Shown piece after piece: positions 13,280 through 28,200 of a DNA stretch of 64,000 nt. This DNA is from Pterobdella sp. o SKG-2022. Its lineage: Eukaryota > Annelida > Clitellata > Hirudinida > Piscicolidae. A model generated the notes under the pieces. That model worked only from the letters and a program-made list of their open reading frames with translations, was not told the origin of the DNA and searched no databases. Numbering within the stretch: the first letter of the stretch is position 1; every line of letters starts with the position of its first letter. The stretch is from contig OZ038320.1 in NCBI GenBank assembly GCA_964035795.1, positions 16,696,589-16,760,588 of the forward strand, read 5' to 3'. A program made the position numbers and the translations under genes.

Positions 13280-16200
13280 GTGAGTTTATCGTTTTGTTTG
13301 TGTTATTATTTTTGAATATTTTGTAATGATATTTTAGAATTCCAGAGTTTTATTTTTTAACTATGTTTTAAAAATTTTCTCTTTTCATTAAAATACTTTA
13401 GTTTTCTTCAATTTTTTTATTAGTTCTGCCATTTAATTTTTAGTTTTCATCAATGTTTTGTATAATTTTGAGCTTTATCATTATTATTCAAATTTCTTGT
13501 TCTAACATTAATAATGCATTTTATGTTCACAGTTTAAATGTTCAATTATAATAAGGACACTAGAGTTATAATAATAAAATTAAAAATAACAAACCGACAG
13601 AATTAATTACAGACTCGGTTAGTTTAGTTTGGAAACAACACGCAACGAAATACTTGTCATTATTTTAAACATGCAAACAAATTTCAACTTTTTTACTAGT
13701 TTGAAAAATAATGTGTATATTTTTATGCAGGTCTTTGAAACAGCTCTTGAGAATCAAAAGGTTTCTAATGCAAACTCATAAACGCCAATAGTGTAAAATC
13801 ATGCAAATAAAACATTGTACACATACAAAAAAAATTTATATTTTACAACATAATGCACTTATAGGCTTTAAACCTTCTCAGTCCTATTTTTTGAAACACT
13901 TCGTTTTCAAAAAACCTGTCTCCATAATGATAATAATGTTTTTCTGTATTTGTTCCACATTTTTTCACTAGCTTACTATTATCTCAACACCCACTTGAAA
14001 ATATTTTACACGCTCAAACTCCTTGAAGCTATTTATACTTGCGCTTCCATTCACGAAATACTCATCATTTAACTCTAGGTAAAGGCGTATGGTGAACTTT
14101 TTTCCTCATTTCAAATTCCAATGCATCTGCGCAAATCGTTTTCACTCAACCTACGCTTTTAATTTACTTTTCAACATGTTTCAACATACCTACATAATTT
14201 CATTTTATCATGCTTTCTTTTCAAAGTCTGTATAAAGATAAAAAATAATTTTGCTAAAATTTCGAGAAAATAATTACAATTTTGATAATATTCTCAAGAT
14301 AAAAGGTTTTTGTTGAAATGTTTAAATATTTTATTTCATATATTTAACGGAATAATAAAAGGCTTAAAAGATATTTTATATTAAAAAAATTGAAACTATT
14401 AACAATAACTTAATAAAAACCAAAACCCTTTTCAAAACTGCTTGTAAGTGATAATAAATTGAGAAAGAATAATAGGCCGCCTGAAAGCTTTAAATTACAG
14501 GAGAGCATAAAAAGAACATATAAATGTTAAAATTGATTGATTGGACCATAATCAGATACGGGTTGCTAATGAGGTAGCGAAGTAATTGAGGTTTTTGCCC
14601 TCATTTTTTATTAAATTTTTAATTGGATACGGTCTTTAATTAACTAATGACATAAATATACTTTAAAAGTTTTTTTGCAATTTTATTTAATAATACACCG
14701 TAATACATAAAAAGAAAAGAAAATATTAAAACATCAAAATTTTGAATTATTGATTATCGAATTGATGTAATTCAACATTTCTGATCTTTATTTTTCTTGC
14801 TTTTGTTTCTACTAATTTTAAGAAAGTCTGGAATCTGTTCAAAAAAGCAACTCATTTACCTTCCTTGGGACTAAACTCAGCTGAGCTACAGAGCTCCCTT
14901 CTAGGGTCAATCTTTTCCTCTCTTGACATTTTATTGAAACTAAATTTGATTTATGCAAACAGTTTATTTTCTAATTAATTAGTTTGTAACATCGCTTATA
15001 TTCTGTTGGCCGTATATAAACACAGTCAACTGGTCTTATTGTATAATTTTTTTTATCAAAAAAATTCATGATCTGCTAGATTTGTCCACTCTGGTTTCAA
15101 GCTTGTAAGTCATTTGTTCATTTCCATTCTAATAGAATTTTTTTTCAATAAGTTTTTTATCTTTGTGGAACACTTTAGGCATTCACTTAAACCATATGTT
15201 CAACTAATTTTTTTTTACCTATCTTGAGCACTTTTACAGCAAACCTAGTTGTTAAACAAAAACTATATAAAACATAACAATAACATATGGAAAAAACACT
15301 TTTATAATAAAATCATTTATTTTTAGAATTATATAACATTCAGTGCTGTCTATTGTAATGAAACTGACTAAATGTATTATTTTGATGTCCCATATTTCTT
15401 CATTTATTGCTTCGTTTCTCAAAATATTAATCGTTAATTGAGTCATTGAAAAGTTAAAATGTTTTAAGTTTAATTTTTAAAGTTTTCTTCAATGTATACT
15501 TTTAAAGGTCTTAGTTGCATGGCTAAAATGAATACAAACAAATCGACATTTATGAGTCTTATTAGTCATAGCAGACCTTAAGCAAGTATCGTGGTATTCC
15601 CATGTTTTAAACTAGAAACTTTGTCGGCCCCTATAGCTCAATGGTTGAGCATTAGAATAATTATCTAAAAGTTATCGGGTTCGATCCCGCGTGGGCCGAC
15701 AATTAGCACCTGTTCCACAGTGTGTTTTCGCTACATTAAATTTGTGGCAAGGGCTTTGATCTATAAGAAAAAGCGCTTTATAAATACCGCATTACATTAG
15801 AAGGCATCGCGATTAGAATTAAATCAAAATGAAAGTCGGAATTGAATGTTATAGAAGTGCTGGATACAATATTCTAGCTGTTTTATCAAATTCAAATTTC
15901 ATAATCATTACGTCATCTGACATTGAAACGAGCCTTTTCAGTTGTTTACACTTTTATTTACTATAATAGTGTATATTATATTTACACCTATAATTCACTA
16001 TCTTTTAGGATGCAAAATTTTTTAAAATTTCCTGTATTAACTCTTTAAGCTCATTTCAAAATTTGATTGAAAAATCTAATTTATAAATTTACAATAATCC
16101 AAAATAAATAAAAAATGTAACTTTAACTAATGCTCGTTAATGTATAATAAATTATACGTATGTATGAATACGCCTCCGTTCATTCAGCCATTCAGCTGTT

Positions 16201-19200
16201 GTTAATAAATTTATTGAATTCAAAAAGTTTCCGCACTAAAACCTGTGCAGCATTTTTGACTGCCCATACAAAACACATTTTGGTGTTAAAGGATTGGTTG
16301 GTGTAATCTTATGAAAAATTTCAAGGAACAACTGTGGAAGGTTATTTGAACCAAAAATATAGAAAACTGAAATAAAAAACTGCTTTCTTGCCTTAACTTT
16401 TATAATAAATCAAATTTTTAAAAATTTCAAATCCATGAAACTCGTCTGCGCCTTATTTATCTTGTAATAAATTCAGATGTGCTTATCATTTTATGACGAA
16501 ACAGCTTTTAAAACATCGTTTGTATATATAATGTTCGATGATATGTATCGATGAAATGAAGATAACGAATGCCAAAGAGTCTTAGTGAACTTAAACCCAA
16601 TACAAATTTTATATTGACCTTTATTTTTTAAATATATATTTTTATATTTTATTGGCGTATATTATTTTCAAGGAAGATAAATGTGGTGTCGAGAGGTTTA
16701 CGAACATAGTGCTAATTAACCCTGTTACTACACAAGTCACCTCTCTCCTATTGAGAGTCCCATTTTATTTTTATAATTGAACAAGTTACAAATCTGCTTA
16801 CAAATCATTTTTTAAGTTATGGAATACAATCCTTTAGATTTTGTTGGTGTTACGGTGCTTTTTAGTAAGAGTTTTGTGTTCTTATAGCTTAATTATTTTA
16901 TTACTATAATCTATTTAATTAATGAAACTGAAATTTTAGAAAAAAGTGTCAAAATAATAAAAGTGTAATTGCAAATAAATTTGGTTGCTTTTTATTGGGA
17001 AATGCGCAATCGATGCTCAAAAGCATTGTAAACATTAAGTGCATCGGCACTTATGTAGTTTGTGCGAGAAAAGAGCCATTTTTTCTCTAAAAATTTTAAC
17101 ATTGATGCTATATTTAACAATTTTTTTATTGATTTTAGTTATTTTCAAAAAAATTTCTAGATGAACATGTATTCCACCTTGTTTATTTATCATTAATTTT
17201 GTTCAAATTTAAAATGTCAAATTTCTATCGTTACTTCATTAATATTTCATCAAAAGCTTCAAAGATGAATAACACTAAATTTTACAAAAAAATTTTCCAA
17301 AATAAAAAGTTTTGATGAATACAGTAGAAATGATTACATCAATACACGCTAATTATTATTGCTCAGGTATATACCAGGAATTGTATTGTCAGTAGTCTAC
17401 CAAAACGAATGCCGAGAATTCAAGTCGTTTTACAAACACTTTGGGTTTGCAGATCTGCAAAAGAGACAGCCAATCCAACCTTTCAACACAAAGTTTGCTG
17501 TTGGATCTATCTCCAAGTCTTTCACTTCTTCTCTTTTACTTCTACTCTTGGAAGAAAACAGAGATCTGTAAGTGTGAGAGTTGTGCTTTGCACCAATTTT
17601 GGGGTTTTTGAATTTTTAAAAAACTTTTGCTTCAAATGATTGTTTTATTTTTTTTGAATAAACTCATTCAAGTTTTTAACAGTTTATATAGTTTTGAGAT
17701 GCTCTTTACACATTTGTAACAAACTGTTTTGTTCGGATGCTTTTAAATACACCACACATTTTCATAACTCAAAAGCACTAATTATAATTTTTAAAACGGA
17801 GTGTATGATGAAAAATTATTAAGTCTTTCCCCAAAGTATCATCAAGCGTCAAAGTTGACTTATTTTTCAACTTATTTTAGAATACCAGCTAATCAACAAA
17901 GTTTTGAAAATAATTGTACATTTTTCTATTTTTTTGAATACAAAGTTTTTTTATAATTCATAAAATATTTTTATGGCTTAAAAACTACGAAAGAAGCTGT
18001 GAGAGCAATTGAGTTTATATTGCCACCATGAAACTCGCATAAAACTGCATTATAAGGGCACTTGCTTCGATTCTCATTCAAATATCATACATCATCAATT
18101 AGTTTCATATTTATTTTCCAAAATATTCTTTTATTTTATAGTCGAAAATATTTTTTCTTTGAAAGCTAATTCAATAAGTCAAAATTAGTTCTGAAAAGTG
18201 GAGAATTCAAATCATAATATATATATATATATATAATCACTTCTTCTGGTAGTTTTTGAAGTTTATTATTTTGATTGATTGTGAATAAAAAATTGCGTTT
18301 AACAAATTGACCAAAATGGAATTTTGTTTAAAAAATTTTGCAAAATCGAAACAAGATTTGAAGTTGGCAAAAAAATGAAATGTTTTCAAATATGAAGTAG
18401 TAGAGGATGAACAGTAGAAAAAGGTTCAATAAAAAAAGTAATTTTTTTTCCAGTGAACGTTAAATATGATATATCCACTAGTAATTATATATAAACCGCA
18501 TCATTTAGAAATTAAACATGAAAAGTATCTTGGTTTTTTAAACTAACCACTTAATAAAATTATTAGCCCCGGTTAAAACAATTACCCACCAACCTCCAGC
18601 TACTCTTCAGGCTTGGACACCCCCATCAGTGACTTTCTAGGGCAAGAAAGCTTGCCTTTTAAGCTACGTCACCACCAGCCCACCATACGAGACATCCTGG
18701 CTCACAGATTGGCAGTTAAAAGCTACTCCATCCTTCTCATCATGGGAATCGATCCTTCCATCGACATGCATGAGTTTTGCCGGTGAGTTTGTACGTATGC
18801 GAGTTGCTAAAGTCGGCGGTGGTTGATGTTTGCATCATTGGATTTTGACTTCAATTATGTTGTTTTCGCATTTCATTTATTAATTGTTGCTCGTATTAAT
18901 AATTCAAAAAAATTTTGAAAGTTTTTTAATCAATACATTTTATCTTGAATAGAAATTTTATGAGTCATTTGATGTTTGGAGGAATATCTTTAATGGCTAT
19001 GTTTTTGTTGAAGTTGTTGAAAATGAAATTGATTGCACAGTAGTTTATCTCAAATATTTGTTTTTATTGTCTTTATTAAACCATCGAATAAATGTAGTTG
19101 TGTTTTTTTCATATTGTGAGCGATGATTTAGGACGAAACTAGAGATTATAAAAGATAAAATAATCAAAATAATGCACAGACTCATGGTAAATGGCCGAAT

Positions 19201-22200
19201 TCATCGGAAATAAAACTTTTCTAGGATGTATGAACTTTTCCAACATTTTTTAAAGGCTGAAATCAATTAAAAAAATAATTATTTACTTTTTTAATTTAAA
19301 TGCATGGAATTACATTGCTTAAATAATGTTACAGCAGATATACTCTACAAAACTTAAAAACATCACAATGTTTTATTGACCAAACTGTACGAAGCTTTTC
19401 GTAAGAACTTACGAAATACTTAAAGATGCAAGTTACTTTTGTAAACAGCTTCGTACAGTTTTGTCAATAAGCCTTTATATGGACTTTAAAATACCGACAA
19501 ACTAAATAACGCGTTTAATATGTTTTATTCAAAGAAATCATATTTGGCATCTTAATGAAAATGTGATGGTTCTCCGTGTAGAATCATGGGAGCAGCCTTG
19601 CTGTACCTGTAATTTTTTTTGGTTTAATGTATAAGTCTATTCAAAATTCAAACATTAAAAATACAATTAAGAGCTATTATTATGGTATGAATATAAAATT
19701 ATTAGTTATAAGAGCTTTCAATCATTTTCAGTTTCATTCGTATCCTTCCGATCTTCAATATGTGCCGATACAAATTTTTTTATGTTCATTTTTGCAACTC
19801 TTCTATTCAGTTTTTTTATCTACTGTCATTATATTTTGGATAAACTTCAGCTCATGATAATGACCTGGTTGTATTTTCAACCCACCCATACCTTGAGACG
19901 ATACGTTATTGATTACATGGCTGTTGAACAGAGATTAATAAGTGGTCTTCTGTACCGAGTATGCAGTATTGCTGAAAGGAGAACTGAAGTTAACGGCTGT
20001 GTTTTTTCTTTATTACTGATATGAATATTAATATTAATGAATAAAATACAAAAACTAATATTCTGCAGATTTATGAATAAATCCTTTTTATTAAAATATG
20101 CTAAGTAGTGTTTGAAAGCCTTATTAGTTTTTCAAATTACAATCGATATTAAGAGTTGGGTACCTTTTTTAAAAACAACATACTGGTAATTGAACTCATT
20201 CATAAGCTATCGTGTATGTGTTTTTTGTATCACCAATGTTATAATTGCTTATTTTAACCATATCTTATACTCATTAGTTTTTACTCGTCTAAATTTTCCA
20301 GGTGAACCATTGAAATCGCAATCTTTTAACACATATCTGCCACATAAGTTGTACATACGATGTTGTTCGGCATACACAGAATAAAAATTTGAACACCAGC
20401 GTTGAACACCTACTAACGCGCTTCAAACAGGTTGTAATGGAAGGTTCGGTAGACTTGAAGTTTTTGAAAACCTTCCACTCAAAGGAGAGAAAAAGGCAAA
20501 AAATAATTATTGTTAAGTTACTAATAACGTCACCAACACATATATGTTTGTTTGCTTTTGGTTATATAAACAGTTAATCGCATTTAACCACAAATAAAGG
20601 AAGCAGCTAAATTTAAATTTTTAAGCAACATATGTTTGCACACTCATCTCTCACCTCTGTATCTCTTGAATCTTATTGTTTTAAAAAATCTCTCAATTTT
20701 CTATATTTCTGTTTTCATACCATTGTATTTAATGATCATGAAAAAGTCAATTTTAAAATATTTAAGTTTTTTCACCAATTTAGCAAAATTAATTCTAAAA
20801 ATTGACCAAATTTACTGGTTTATATTATTTTTTAGGATATTAAAGAAATAGCTCGAATGAATTATGTCTTTTCACTTGATCATAGACCACATATGCACAT
20901 TCAAGGCACGTCCTTGAGTTTGTGTTGATGTATTATAATGACCTTTTGAAATAACGATGTAAATGATAAAAATCGTTAACAAGCTATTAACAAATAATGA
21001 TAATAAAACTACATATTTGAAAAATTTGATTTTCATAATAAAATTTAGGCAACGTTCCAAAATAAGAACTTATCAGTAATTCAGTAGGATTAAATAAACT
21101 TTGATAAGTCCACGAATAGAAGCATTCAAACGTACAACAAAAGCAATAACAATTACGATATTTTTTTCAATTCTTTCTTTACAATCTATATAACTCTTAT
21201 GAACTTTTCCAAATATACAACGTTTTCATTGATGGAGCGGCACCAAATAAAATTATTTAAGAAGCCAAGGAAACGATATAATACATCTTGCAGCATTTAT
21301 TTGAGAGAAATTATAGTTTTCTGTTACTACCATTGTGTTGATCAACTTAGACACAAAATGTTTCATCGAGACCCGATGCAAGCATGCAACACCACCTGAG
21401 TCACCTACTCACAAGAGTAGTGAGCCGATGGTATGTGTCCTTGGTGTCTCAAGTCTGATCAACAGAATATGATTGATGTATGTGTTTATTTTTCAATTGT
21501 GCAGCTTAATGTCATTGTTAATTGACAAAATTATTTGTAGATGTGTAACCGATTTTGTGAAACAACTTCAAAAAGGCAATATTTTCTTCATGGTTATATT
21601 TAGATTATTATTAGTAGTATTATTGTTCTCTTTTTTTTTATTTGCATTTACTTTTAATATTGTTGGTTCAAGAATCTATTAACGGCTGAAACTTTTCAAA
21701 ATTGATGAGAACCTGAAGCCATGAGAAACGGAGATAAATAAGAATCAGAATCAAATAAAATAAAAACTTAAAAATTTATTAAATATATATTATTCCAAAG
21801 TACACCTAATTATTATTGGGTTGGTTGTTTATCTAATACATATTTTCTGTATTCTTTAAAAAGTTTATAATGAACAATTATTCAGCTTTTATAGAAAACC
21901 CCTAATTTCTTTTTGGCTTATAATCTAAATTAGTTTGAGAATAAATGTATTTTTAAATGCCTTTATTTTGATAAGTTTGGTGTTGTTATTGTGAAGGTAC
22001 ATTTCTTGAAACTATTTTATAGTTCTTAATGGAATCAATTGTCACCTTTCCATTGAGTTATATTATTTTTGGAAAAAAAAATGAAATATTATAACTATTA
22101 TAAATTGATTTTGTTGATGGAACATCAGTTGAAAACAGAAATATCTGGGCGTTATAACCTTAGACCCAAGGACCAAATATTGTGTGTATAGATCAAATCA

Positions 22201-25200
22201 GATCTTTTGCAATTAACTATTTTTCAACTATTGCAAGTTATGATAATAACTTAAATATTGTTTTTAAATTTGCTACTTTCTAAAGGAATATTCTCTTGAA
22301 ACCTGCATTCAACAACTCTTTTTCGGTAGCTTCAAATCCCACCATCTCACTTCATTGTTATTAAAATACATATTCAGAAATGAAAGCATTTGCTTCATTT
22401 TCTTCATTTACCAATCTTTAACAATAATTTCTCATATATATTAAATTGAAAAAAACGACTCGAGAGTTTCTCAAACATTGTCTCCGCCGTTGCCTTCTGA
22501 AACTAATTACATTTCCATGTTTTGTTTATACAATCATCACGACTTTCATTAAAATCTAATTCCTTATCTTAATATATTCATTTTGGATATTTTTTTTTTC
22601 AAATCTGTTATACTGATGTATTTTTTCAATGAAGATATTTTTTTGGTTTCAGTTTTGTGTCAAAATATTTTTATTCACCAGGAATGAACTGAACTTTTTC
22701 AAAGAATTATAAAAGATTAGTAATATATATTATATGTAAAATTTTACTTTCTATTAAAAATTAAAACCATTTTCAAATATCAATTGAATTTTAAGCAAAA
22801 AAAATATTTTAATTATTCAAGAATTTTATTAAGATAATAAATTATTTTTGCAAGGAATTAAAAGCTCACAGTTTCACGTCCATTGTATGAGATTTAAATA
22901 CATTTACAAGCCAGCAAAAACAACTGGATTTCAATAGCATCGACGTGGAATATTTTAAAAAATTAGTTAGTGAACATACATTGATATGTCTCTAAAATCC
23001 TTGTTGTTTTATTTTTGAATTGATAATTGAATTGTTCAACTATTGAAGATTTCCAGCTTGCAAATAATGTTAAATTTATTGATTTTTAAAATGATAAACT
23101 AAACTCAAAATTAATGATTGCACAGATAAGCTTGGCACAAGCAATGAAAAGTTAATCTTCTGAAATTATTGGCGCTGGTATTATGTAAGGTCTTTTAAGA
23201 ATTTTTCTATCCATTAACTTTTCAATGAGGTACTTTTATTCGAACAAAAGTCAAGCTCTGAAAGCCTATAGAAATCGTGGCATAAGTGATGGCATATAAA
23301 AACTAAATGAGGTTTCCAAAAGATTTTTAGATTAAACATTATAATTAGTCACATACTTTATTCTGACATCTTACACAATTGGGTACTTTTTTCACTTGTT
23401 ATATTTGTTATTCTAATTACATTGGAACTTTTGACATTTGAATTTTGATTTTAAAAATTTAGTTCATAATAACCGATGTTAATAAATTAATTTCTCAATA
23501 CTACTATATATTCTCTCTGGATGTATAGTTGTGTTTATAGCAGAAATGTATTAGTAATCGTTATTTGCACTCGACGTGTTTTTGATTGTATCACTCTAGA
23601 CAATTTTTAAAAATTTTGTATTTAACTATAGTTTAGAATTTTTTATTTCCTAAATAACTTTCAAAGCATATTTTGAGTTCGAGAGTCGTAGGATTGTTTT
23701 AGGTTCAGTATTTGTATGCATAACTGCTGTTTTTTCAAGTATATTTGTATTTGTTTTCGTAAGTAGTTAAGTAAGTAGTTAATTAGCTTTTTTATACTTT
23801 TTTTTAGAAAAATCATGAAAGTTGTAAATAAAAAATGTAATGAAAACTCAACTCTTCCCATCGAGCGATATTAACTTGTAGTTGACTGACTGACCCATGA
23901 TGAATGAACTAAATGTATCAAACTCAACCACACAGGCGCATTCATGTAGTTGAAACTAATGGGGAGTTCAGGGTGCACTATCAATACAGCAATCTCATTT
24001 ACATCGTAGCTGGATGCATCATTGAAATAATTGGAGGTGCTTCATATGAAGTGCTCTTGAAGGTTAATGTTTTAGTGATATAGCTTGTTGATCGTGGTAC
24101 CTATAACAAATATATAATGTATTTATTGCAACCAGTCTGCACACCAACTTGGCAAAACCTAAAAAAACGATTTGAAAAATTGACCTAATGCAATTTCTCT
24201 TTGAAGAAGCTTCTAGACCAAAAAGTTTGCGTTGATGAAATGTTTGAACAAATCAAAGGTTAATGAAGATCTGCTTCTTGGAAACATAAACGATCTTGTG
24301 GACACAAAACAAATTTTGGCAAAAATTTTTCAAAAAATTTGTTTCTAAATTTTTTTTTTCTTTTCTATAGCTTCAAAGTATTGTTTTCAAAGGTTGCCTT
24401 TCAACAGCGACACTTAACTCACTACGTTCCAAACTCTGCTTTCGATCTATTTAGATCACTCGTTTTTACCAATATCTTCCTTGTTTAATATAAACGGCAG
24501 TGAATCACTTTTTTTTTATTAAGCAAAAGCTGTTTTTAACTCATCACTGTTAATGTTGCAACATTCACCTGCACGGAGTTTACGATAGTCTTTGTGCGAA
24601 ACAGGAATTATTTGTTTGCCTTCATTTAATCTTATACTAAATCTTGAGTTTTTGGCAACTTTAATAGAAAAGGAAAAAATTGAGTTGAAATCAAAAACAA
24701 ATGAATAGTTTTGTCTGCACATGATTCCAGAAGATCAACAAGGAGTAGCATGCACCGAGTGTCGTCACATGGCGTTAAGGCAACTTATAGCGGGGCTATT
24801 TTTGTTATATAATTTTCATTTTTTTTGTTTTTTTACACATCTATAAAAATAGTTTGAATCATAAATTATACTATTATTTAAGACAAAAATTTTTCAATCT
24901 TTTTCATAAACATTGCAACAATGAAAACTTTGAGTAACTCCAATTAATTAGAATAAGTCATAATTAATCAAAGGATCAAAGTTTATAATTAATGAAAATT
25001 TTTTTATAAATAATTTCGAAAATTCTTCGAGAGAATGAACCGTTTTATATGAAATCATTTTCAATCAAAAGATTATAACTAAAAACTAAAAAATTATATT
25101 CAAGTTGGTTCATATCGGGCTTTTTGGCGTTTAGTGGAAAGGAACACATTTTGTGGCGATGAGAATAATAATTAAAAAGTGAAATAAAAAATAATTGAAT

Positions 25201-28200
25201 GACTCAATTCATTAATTATGTTTTTTTGGAAATAAACTACATGGTTATCATGAAAAGAAGTATTAATATGCTAATGTAAATGTTCACAACTGATTTGATT
25301 GATTAAACTAATGTTTCGTCATTCAACTAGACTGCTTTTGTATACTACTTTTGAACTATGCAATTGATTATATATTGATTATTACCTTTTACTCCCTTTT
25401 ATTCTCACGCACTTCATCATATGATTTTAGTTTCAGCATTGTTGGTGTTCTATCAATTATTTTGTATTTATCAAACATTAACAGGTTAGTTAGATAGATA
25501 AGAATGAAAAGATTCGTTTTTGTCGTATCTTGTTGGTTTAATGATATCTCTTGTTAATTGTTCAATAGAAAATACTTAAAGCCAAAGATTACTGTAGCTT
25601 TTTGAACAGTCCATTTTTAGAAAGACATCAAAACCGATTGAGTATTAATGATGATTCATTAGTCTTTTTTTAAGTCTTAATCTATATGATGTTTATTCAA
25701 AATTTTTATATAACGCATCGGCCAACCAAAACACCCAACCTTATTTTGTTAGCGATATGTAATAACATTTTTTACAGGTCCACAAAAATTAATTAAAATA
25801 ATATAGATGTCAGGTAACTAGTAAAAAATGAATGAATTTTTCAAAATTTTTTTTTTTGAATATTTTTAAATTATTGATGCACCAGGTAAAAGAAAATATA
25901 ATGGCATTGGAAAAATATTCTAAAATTTAATGTAATATAATTTGTATAAACTATTTGAAAGTTGATCTTAACATTATTATAAGTAAATGCAATAAATAAT
26001 GAAAAGGTCACATATCTTCGGGTTTATAAATATTAATTAAATGGGCGTTTCGTATGATAAACATAAGGTGTCTGAAGGTTAATTTAAATGCGAGATCATG
26101 GTAACAAAAATGGCTTATCTCAAAAATAAAAATTTTTTTTGGCATATGACTTGGTTTAGTATAAAGATTATTACCAAAACCAAAAAACTCACTCAATGGA
26201 AAAAAATTGAATTATAGAGCTAGAAGCTTTGTTTTTGCGTGTATAATTTCGAAAACTAAATTAAGAGAGAATATTTGAAAAAAGTTAACATAGTTTCTAC
26301 TCAAATACTGATTTAATTGTTTATTCACATATTTTTGCTTTTCTTAATCTTCAAAATGAGAAGATTTATATACATTCATTGTTATATCAAAACGGAATAA
26401 AAAATACATAAGATGTCTTTAAAAAATTTAAAAGTTCAATTTTTTCAAGTTTAGTTATTTTAAAAATTACTAGACAACCATTTTAAGGACTGACAAAATA
26501 TCAAAAAAACTGAACTTCAACAAATCATAATGAGGAGTTTTATCAATCATAGGAACAGTAACACAAAATACACATTGAGTGCCAAAATAAAAAATAACAG
26601 GAAAAGCTCTTGAAGCCTCTGAGGATGGACGATACAGTACTCATAAAGGAAATGAAGGCTATGCAGTACAAAGACTTGGCTGGCATGTACTTCTTCAACC
26701 ACTCGAGCAGAACCATCCTTCCCTTACAACCTCAAATCCTTGAGTTCGTCGTTTCTTTCTTTAGATTTTCTTTATTTTTGCTAGTTTTCAATGTGTTTTT
26801 AATTTTATGAAATTATATATTTCGAAATGGGAATGCTAATATGTTTTGAGGTCGGTGATACAAATCTTTCAATTTAATGGACTTCCGCACCATGCATTTT
26901 CATCACAAATTCACCTCATTTCAAGAATTAGCTTAAATTCTAATTCAAACGAATTTCAATCAGAAATTAAATTCAAAACATGCCTTCATTAAATCTTCCT
27001 ATAAAACATTGATTAAATTGCCTTCGATCAAGATAATTACATGCGTGCTGTTTTTAATATATCATGGTTGCAATTGAGCTCGGTTTATCGGGATTGAATT
27101 AACAATCCTGTAGAAGTGGTATATAACTTTTAACGGTTAAAAGCAGATGATTAGAAATTCACAGTCGGAACTTCAAACTTTTTCATTTCATCACACCTTC
27201 ATAAGTTGATGTTATCAATGAACCCCTGTGGTTAATGGGATCTTCCCACAAGTCCTTCAATGTTAAATAGTGATATTGCAAGCTTCTATTTGATTCACTA
27301 CTTCTGTTTAAATAAAAATTCTTTTTGAAATTATTTAGTCAAAAAAGCCTTATTTTTTAATTTTGCTTTAATGCTGCAAATCAATAGCATTTTTCATTTT
27401 ATAAAACAAATCCTATTAAAAAAAAATTTCAAATGATCAAAAACAAAATTTACATCCAAATTTTGGAAACACTCATTTAAGAATTATAATAGAATATTTT
27501 TGAAAAATACTATAAATAATCTCAAATTATGCTTGAAAATAATGGAAATGATTCTAATTCCCAATTGTTTTGATGTTGTAATGGAAAATACTAAGTGGGG
27601 TGGTTTGTGGTTGATTTATGACATAACTTCAAAGTGTTGCTTTCCGAAGTGATTAACTATGGAGCATTAAAAACAGCATTACTTAAAACTTCACAAAAAG
27701 CATTTTAACTTGAAAAAAATCTGATTAAAAATGAAACTACTGTCAGTTAAATTTTTTTTGTTGAGAAAAATCAAATGGGTTTATGCTGGCACTACACCAT
27801 ATTTTGGTCGAATGAAAATGGACTAAGATTTGATTGCATTCTATTCATTGATCATCAGTTTTGTGTATTCAATTCAAACTTTTATATACTTGTTTTTTTG
27901 TTAGCAGTTATTGAAACTAAGCGATGCCACAAGTACCACGTAGATCAAAACTCCAATGATTATTCAATATCATTATCGAGCGAAAACTTGTGTAATTCAA
28001 AATATAAAGCCACTACTTATTTAGTGATCATTTTTGGTGAATTTTTAAACAAATTTTTTGAAAACTTTTCTTTATTCTTAAAATGAATACTGTCCGCCAC
28101 TCCAATAAACCTGGCCATTTGGGACAGCAGCGCTCTTTTTAAGGTTTTTTATATACTTTGTGCGCCATTTCAAGGATTCATGTTTGAAAATCGAGTTCCA

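Noticed and set aside
27775..28086. 103-aa ORF in an intron of the hydrolase gene
   Set aside because: No recognisable motif; composition matches the surrounding intron.
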